A stretch of 64,000 nucleotides of DNA from Datura wrightii (taxonomy: Eukaryota > Streptophyta > Magnoliopsida > Solanales > Solanaceae): positions 73,012,001-73,076,000 of the forward strand of contig JASDFA010000019.1 of assembly GCA_035772735.1 (NCBI GenBank), read 5' to 3'. The position numbers were made by a program, and so were the translations under genes. This document shows, in pieces, positions 58,333 through 64,000 of this stretch (positions are counted from its first letter, which is position 1; the number at the start of each line of letters is the position of its first letter). Below the pieces are notes generated by a model, which saw nothing but the letters and a program-made list of their open reading frames with translations, searched no databases and was not told the DNA's origin.

Positions 58333-58346
58333 TCCTTCCCCCTTAA
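58333..58346 (-). other. E7 polypurine tract
   Basis: Minus strand TTAAGGGGGAAGGA next to the 3' LTR. Confidence 0.82.
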
Positions 58347-58349
58347 GAA

Positions 58350-58365
58350 CATTCATCCTCGAATG
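58350..58365 (-). other. E7 AGGA-loop hairpin
   Basis: Minus strand CATTCG-AGGA-TGAATG: 6-bp stem with one G-T pair at the loop. Confidence 0.7.
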
Positions 58366-58605
58366 CTAACTTCTGCTTGCAAGAACCTTAACTTGAAAAT
58401 TGCTTGTTCTGGAGAAATTTCGGCAGAGTCTCCCTTGTGATATGGACTATCCAAAAATCCTGAAACGCAGAAAAGTCCAATACAGGTACTCCATACAATA
58501 CTATGGCATTCACTTCACAATAGACCGAAATCAACTACTCCACATATACATGTATATAATGCAATATGAAATAACAATAACGACATACCTCAAATCTGAT
58601 TAGGT

Positions 58606-59176
58606 CTAAAATAACTGAGGAGATCTGGTTTTCATATCATCTTCTGCCTCCCAGGTCATCTCCTCTCGGTTCTTATTTCGCCGCAACACCTTGACATAAG
58701 CAACATCTTTAGTCCTCAGTCTACTGATCAGCCGGTCTAGTATGGCTACTGGAGCTTCTTCATAAGCTAACTCTTTAGTGACTTGGACGTCCTGGACTAG
58801 GACAATCTGGGAGGGATCTCTTATACACTTTCTCAGCATTGATGCGTGAAAAAATGGGTGAACTAATTATAATTTTGGAGGTAAATCCAACTCATAAGAC
58901 ACCTGGCCTATCCTTCAGCGAATTTGATACGACCCAATAAATCTCGGGCTAAGCTTTCCTTTCTCACCAAATCGCATCACCCCTTTCATCGGTGAAACCT
59001 TCAAGAATACCCATTTACCCACATTGAATTATAAGTTCCTTCACCGCACATCAGCATAAGATTTCTAGTGGCTCTAGGCAGTCAGCAGACGTTCCGTGAT
59101 AAGCTTTACTTTCTGTTCTGATTGATGAATAATATCTGGCCCAATTAACGCTAATTCTCCTACCTCAAACCAGACC
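58606..59176 (-). pseudogene. E7 integrase C-terminus and chromodomain
   Basis: The open frame 58606-58839 ends the pol with VAILDRLISRLRTKDVAYVK, VLRRN and EMTWEAEDDMKTRSPQLF and a stop: a complete-looking chromodomain tail. 58860-59060 holds the GPY/F-type region in pieces (KVSPMKGV, KGKLSPR on the minus strand). The break at 59176 falls where E1 reads ctaaccaatagg. Confidence 0.82.
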
Positions 59177-60317
59177 ATATTTTCAATTACACACCTTTTC
59201 TTTTAAGGGTTCCTATTACCCCTGAACTATTTTAAAATGAAAGAAATACACTTTTATGTGTTGATGTGGCAAGAGATCATGCTATATCTCTTGGAGGCAT
59301 GTGAGTATCGAAAAATAACTTAAAAATTTAATTAATAAGGACACATGTTATTTTTTAGTTTAATACTTTATAATTAATTAATACACATAATCAATTAACA
59401 TTAAAACCTAAAACTAATATATTTTAATTTATTTTCCTTTCTCTATTTGTAAAATATAATCAAATTTTATTACTTTGGTAATTGACACTACTAAAAAAAT
59501 AACAGAAATTAGATCAAATTTAAATTGCCTAAAATGGTATTAGTTTATTATAAAAATTATAATTTGTAGTAGTGTTTTTATTAATATTACTACCAACATA
59601 TAGACGTATTAATATTCCTATAATAACTAATTTAAATTTTAAAAATTTATAAATTTTATCAGTGTATGATCAATATTTATTATTTTTTCTTGAAAAAGTA
59701 ATTGATGTTACTAAAGAAAAAGTCAACTGTAACATAGTGTTACTAGTTAAGAATTTTTAGAAAATAAAATAAATATACATTGAAAAAATAAATTATTTAA
59801 AAAAATCAAAATAAAATAATTTAAACACTAAAAATAAATTGAACCCCGATATTTTTAAAAAATAATTTTAAAAAAAAGTATTTTGTTAAAACTAATTCAA
59901 CTGCTAAATTTGCTATCAGAATTAGAATTCTTTTTGAAGAAAAGACAAAGTTAATAGTAAATGCCAATTCCTAAAAAAAATTAGAAAAATTGACATTATT
60001 TCACATAGAAGGAAAGAAAAATAATCTAAAAAATATCTGCTTAAATTTTAATATTAATTAATTATGTACATTAATAAATTATAAAGTGTCAAATTAAAAA
60101 ATAACATATGTCCATATTAATTAAATTTGAAGTTATTTTTGGATACATGCCTCTAAAAGAGTGAACGGACTCTCTTTGCCACATCAACACCTAAGAGTGT
60201 ATTTATTCCATTTTAATATAGTTCGGGGGGGGGTATAGGACCCCCTAAAAGGAAAAATGTGTAGTTAGAAATATGATTATAGTTTAAGGGGGTATGTATG
60301 CCTTTTTCCTTAAAATA
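59177..60317. mobile_element. DNA element with about 280-bp terminal inverted repeats
   Basis: 59177-59460 and the reverse complement of 60000-60283 align through most of their length (shared gtgttgatgtggca, acatgttattttttagttt and so on). The middle is AT-rich with no coding signal. The right end runs some 35 bases further (to about 60317) than the left, so the left edge is probably truncated. No target duplication seen. A non-autonomous foldback/MULE-like element is a guess from the long repeats. Confidence 0.7.
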
Positions 60318-61373
60318 ACATGATAGAATTCATAAACTGCTTGACACATGAACTAGCCATGAAAATAATGCTGAAAATACAACCATGATACATAATCTTG
60401 ATATTCATGAGATTCATACATACTTGAGCAATATCATGCTAACTTAAAAATAGACAATCATGATAGTTTTTCATAGAAATCATGTGATCCTAGTCATAAA
60501 TCACAATTAGAATCATGAGAGAATCAATTTCATGAGAGATTACAGTTTTTGCATAAAAAGGTCCTAACCCTAGCAATTTATTAAAATCATAATTGGAGAC
60601 TTGAAGGAATTAAAATTATGAAATTAGACTTGAGATTGAGCATGAGGGTGGAAGAAATCCCCCCTTCATAACCCCACATACATGGCTTGAAGAGTTCTTG
60701 ACTAGAGTTTTAGACCCAAGAGAAATTGAGAAGAAGAAGAGCCTAGTTGCTTGACAGCCTAGAGGAAATTTGATCTTTAATTTATGGTATTTTGAGAGAA
60801 ATGAGAGTTCAGGCTAAGTTTAACCTAAATACCCCTCTTAGGAAATTCAAAACGACCTAGTTTAGGAGTTAAAAACATAGAAAGTTATTAAAATACGTTT
60901 AGAAAATCGCACCACAACTCGTGGTGACCATCTCTTACAAGCTGGTCCTTATTTTTCACTTCTCTGATCTTTAAAAAACATCCCCCTACAATGACTTGTC
61001 CTTTCTTATTATGAGTCGTCACATGACTCGTGGTCAGGGAACCCATCTTACACTATTTTTTGAACTTCATCCTATGACTCCATATCACAACTTGTTACAA
61101 GGTCCAATGAGTCGTCCTGTGACTCATTACATCAGGACTTTCTCTGCAGATACAACCAACGAATCATAACCATGAGTTGTACCATCATACCATGATTCAT
61201 AATGTGGACTCGTGGTCTGAGGGATGAAATTTTTGAGGCTCACCATGACCCTATTAACGAATAATCAGTTCTTATGACTCATATGACAAGTTGCTCTGAT
61301 AAATTCTTAGATTCTCCAATTGGTTTCTACTCCAAGTCTAGGGTATGATCTTAGGAACTTTTGTGATGTAATA
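60318..61373 (-). repeat. E8 3' LTR, start missing
   Basis: Family B phrases (gaactagccatgaaaataa, ccttcataaccccacatacatgg). The actcgtggt motif series is at 60910-61215 and the end is GTAATA. It begins abruptly after the TIR element, lacking the first half of the LTR. Confidence 0.82.
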
Positions 61374-61391
61374 TTATATCCCCCTTGGAAA
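61374..61391 (-). other. E8 polypurine tract (decayed)
   Basis: Minus strand CCAAGGGGGATATAA near the LTR end; shorter than in E1 or E7. Confidence 0.6.
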
Positions 61392-61407
61392 TATTCATCC
61401 TCAAATG
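61392..61407 (-). other. E8 copy of the AGGA-loop hairpin (weak)
   Basis: Minus strand CATTTG-AGGA-TGAATA: loop kept, stem reduced to three good pairs plus two wobbles. Confidence 0.45.
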
Positions 61408-61639
61408 GAGACTAATAGAGCTGGAAAAATAGGAAAAAGTTGTAATCCCAGTACTGAATGATATAGATGAATATTGATGGAGAGACTGACTCCAAACTGA
61501 GATACATATATAGGGCTGAATTCATAAATCATACACGCATACAAAGCATGAGAGAAACTGAAGGACATGAAACTGACATGAACTGAGTAGAGTATTAAGG
61601 AAGAGCCGAGTACCTCATGCTGAAACTGAGCTAGAAGGG

Positions 61640-62120
61640 AAGAGGTAAGGGTACTTGGCTATCATATCTTCTTTAGTTTCCTAAGTAGTTTCCTTTACTA
61701 GCTGATTCCTCCAAAGGACTTTCAGTGAAGCGGCCTCCTTGTTCCTCAACTTTTGAACCTGACGGTCAAGAATCTCAATCGAAACCTCTTCATAAGTTAC
61801 GCTATTCTTCACATCAATACTCTCTACAGGCATAACTAGAGCTGGATCGCCAATGCACTTCTTCAATAAAGACTCATAGAAAATTGGACACACTAATGCT
61901 AACTCAGCGGGTAACTCCAACTCATAGGCCATATTTCCAACATGCCTCAGAATCCTGTAAGGACCAATATATCGGGGACTAAGCTTCCCCTTCTTGCCAA
62001 ATCTCATCATCCCCTTCATGGGTGACACCTTCAGAAATACCCAATTATCGACTGCAAACTCAATCTCTCTTCTTCTCACACCGCATAAGATTTTTGACGG
62101 CTATGAGTTGTCTTTAACCT
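61640..62120 (-). pseudogene. E8 integrase C-terminus and chromodomain
   Basis: The open frame 61681-62079 (132 residues) has KVSPMKGMMRFGKKGKLSPR, then YIGPYRIL (GPY/F motif), ELPAEL, FYESLLKKCIGDP and EILDRQVQKLRNKEAASLKV with LWRNQ. A stop at 61681 removes the TWEAE...YP tail of the chromodomain; the next bases still encode pieces of it. Confidence 0.85.
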
Positions 62121-62930
62121 TTATTTAATAAGCCAGGCTTTCTCCATAGACTCATGAAGTGAATCTGGCCCTATCAACGTAGCCACTCCTACCTCAAACC
62201 ATCCAATAGGTGATCGATATCTTCAGTCATAAAGAGCCTCAAATGGAGCCATCTGAATGCTAGAGTGATAACTTTTGTTATAGGAAAACTTAATGAGAGG
62301 TTTAGGATCATCCGAATTATCCTTGAAATCAATCACACAAGCTCTCAACATGTCCTCTAAAGTCTTCATGGTCCGGTCAACCTGATTATCTATCTGTGGG
62401 TGAAAAATTGTGCTAAGCTTAACTTGAGTATTGAGGACTTTCTGAAATGACTTCCAAAACTACAAGGTGAACTGAGTACCTCTATATGAGATAATTGAAA
62501 AAGGAACTCCATGCAACCTGACTAACTCCTAAATGTAAAGTCTAGTATAATCCTCAGCTGAATCTGTAGTCTTAACTGGTAGAAAATATGCTGACTTAGT
62601 CATCTAGTCCCCAATCACCCATATAGAATCATGCTGTCGGCGTGTACACGCGAAACCTATAATGAAGTTCATATTTATCTCCTTCCACTTTCACGTAGGA
62701 ATATTGATATCTTGAATCATACCTCCTGGTATCTGGTGCTCAACCTTAACTTGTTGATAATTTGGATACTTAGCCATAAATTCTACGATATCCTTCTTCA
62801 AGCCATTCCACCAATAGACTTTCCATAGATCATGGTACATTTTGGTGGAACCTAGGTGGATAGAATACCAAAAGCTATGAGTCTCTCTCAACATCCTCTC
62901 TCTCAAGTCATCCATATCCAAAACACATAA
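62121..62930 (-). pseudogene. E8 integrase core and zinc-binding domain
   Basis: 62691-62921 gives the N-terminal HHCC region (HSFWYSIHLGSTKMYHDLWK, VYWWNGLKKDIVEFMAKYPN then YQQVK). The two His are present, but both zinc Cys are Tyr. The catalytic core at 62230-62690 is readable only in fragments with many stops. Confidence 0.82.
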
Positions 62931-62989
62931 TCGACCCTGATATCAAAGTACACCATCTCTTCGTTGGGAGAAAACATCTACTTTTTGAT

Positions 62990-63610
62990 TTTGGACTGCT
63001 TCCTTCAACTTAACTAAGATAGGATCCTTATCTTGTTGCGGCTAAACTTTGTCACTAATAAAGACTTTGAACCATTCTGAACCATGACACCATCATCTGC
63101 TGAATCCATATGGTGAACCCCTAGGCGAGAAAATCTATGAATATCTCTAGCAAACTCCTTCGTCCCGTCCTCCCCATGAGTCAGACTCCCCATAGACAAC
63201 TTGGTAAGAGCATCCACCACTACATTGTCCTTCCCTGGATGATAAAGGATACTCATATCATAATCTTTGAGAAGCTCAAGCCATCTCCTTTGTCGTAAGT
63301 TCAGGTCCTTTTGAGTAAACACATACTAAAGGCTCTTATAGTCTGTGAATACATCTGCATACACCCCATATAAATAGTGTGTCTATATCTTTAAGGCAAA
63401 CAACACCACTGCTAACTCAAGGTCGTGTGTCGAGTAATTCTTCTCATGAGTCTTAAGCTGTCTCAACACAAGCCCAAGGCCAACTCTAAAAGCATGACAA
63501 TATACAATAAAGCCATCCATGCCCTCGGTAGGGTCAAGATCAGAGTAGAAATGAGTCGATCCTTTAATTCCTGAAAGCTCTTCTGACAAGCATCGGACCA
63601 CTGAAATTTG
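62990..63610 (-). pseudogene. E8 RNase H remnant
   Basis: 63383-63601 carries GFIVYCHAFRVGLGLVLRQL (YCDAS changed to YCHAF, so the catalytic Asp is lost) and YSTHDLELAVVLFALKI. 63014-63322 carries FTQKDLNLRQRRWLELLKDY and YHPGKDNVVVDALTKLSMGS. A frame break lies between. Confidence 0.85.
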
Positions 63611-64000
63611 ATCTTATTTTGAGTCAACTGGGTCAAAGGTGAGGCAATGGATGAAAATACTTCTACAAACCTCTTATACTAACTAGATAATCCCAAAAAA
63701 GCTTCTAATATCGGTAGGATTGATACGTCTAGGCCAGTTCTTCACCGCCTCAATCTTTTGAGAGTCTACCTGCACACCTTCTCTAGACACCACATGCCCA
63801 AGAAATGTAACTGACTTCAGCCAAAACTCACACTCACTGAACTTAGCAAACGGCTGACGACCCTTAAGAGTTTGCAACACAATCTTCAAATGAGTAGCAT
63901 GCTCCTCCTCATTCCGAGAGTATATAATGATGTCGTCTATGAAGATTACGACAGACATATCTAAATATCACTTGAACACCCTATTCATCAAATTCATAAA
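63611..64000 (-). pseudogene. E8 reverse transcriptase C-terminal part
   Basis: The open frame 63683-63958 has VVIFIDDIIIYSRNEEEHATH, with the FIDD active-site box intact, then FAKFSECEFWLKSVTFLGHV and DSQKIEAVKNWPRRINPTDI. It ends in a stop before LARYY. The N-terminal part of RT lies outside the window. Confidence 0.88.

Larger units (their letters stand above)
56172..59176 (-). mobile_element. E7: family A chromovirus, truncated
   Basis: Minus-strand element keeping its 3' LTR (56172-58332), purine tract, hairpin and the chromodomain/integrase end of pol. It stops at about 59176 in the region joining to integrase, against a TIR element. Gag, protease, RT and 5' LTR are gone. Confidence 0.85.
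60318..64000 (-). mobile_element. E8: family B chromovirus, runs off the window
   Basis: Minus-strand element: 3' LTR tail 60318-61373, purine tract, chromodomain/integrase C-terminus, integrase, RNase H and part of RT, in the same order and phrasing as E3. Protease, gag and 5' LTR lie beyond 64000. Confidence 0.88.

Noticed and set aside
57948..58352. Open frames of 100-132 residues on both strands
   Set aside because: They sit in the GC-rich part of the E7 LTR where stop codons are rare on both strands.

Overview
The window is plant nuclear DNA made almost entirely of nested, decayed LTR retrotransposons. No intact host gene, tRNA or rRNA is visible. Chromodomain Ty3/gypsy elements with initiator-Met primer sites, Athila-type elements with an Asp-type primer site, and an endogenous pararetrovirus fragment point to a eudicot with a repeat-rich genome. 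The LTR styles suggest Solanaceae, but that is an inference from style, not from a search.

I use working names E0-E8 and three LTR families: A (TGTCACGCCCC...GTAACA), B (TGTCACGACC...GTTACA) and C (4.4 kb LTRs carrying a minisatellite). Layout: E1 (1-16013, minus, family A chromovirus) has its right LTR split by E2 (8381-15836, plus, Athila-type, gag-protease only, exact 5-bp target duplication). E3 (16581-32790, minus, family B) carries E4 (23984-32557, minus, family C, no gag-pol) in its right LTR. E3 itself lies inside an older family B element, E0, whose gag and right LTR resume at 32791-37716. The E0 LTR is split by a family A solo LTR (33460-36276). Then come E5 (38061-44751, minus, a second Athila-type gag-protease element), E6 (44752-52038, plus, Athila/Tat-like remnant with a plant-transposon-protein ORF, interrupted by a plus-oriented family B LTR), a pararetrovirus fragment (about 52290-54572), a family B LTR (54573-56171), E7 (56172-59176, minus, family A, truncated), a long-TIR element (59177-60317), and E8 (60318 to the window end, minus, family B with LTR tail, chromodomain, integrase, RNase H and RT).

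LTR divergence judged by eye agrees with the nesting order: E2 about 2-3 %, E4 about 5-7 %, E3 and E1 above 10 %. Every gag-pol is broken by stops, frameshifts or lost catalytic residues. The most interesting signals are: a small hairpin with an invariant AGGA loop directly upstream of the polypurine tract, kept with covarying stems in both Athila and chromovirus elements; two Athila-type elements in opposite orientation that share the same clean loss of pol; and a 4.4-kb-LTR element without genes that shares its leader, primer site and LTR termini with the coding family A.
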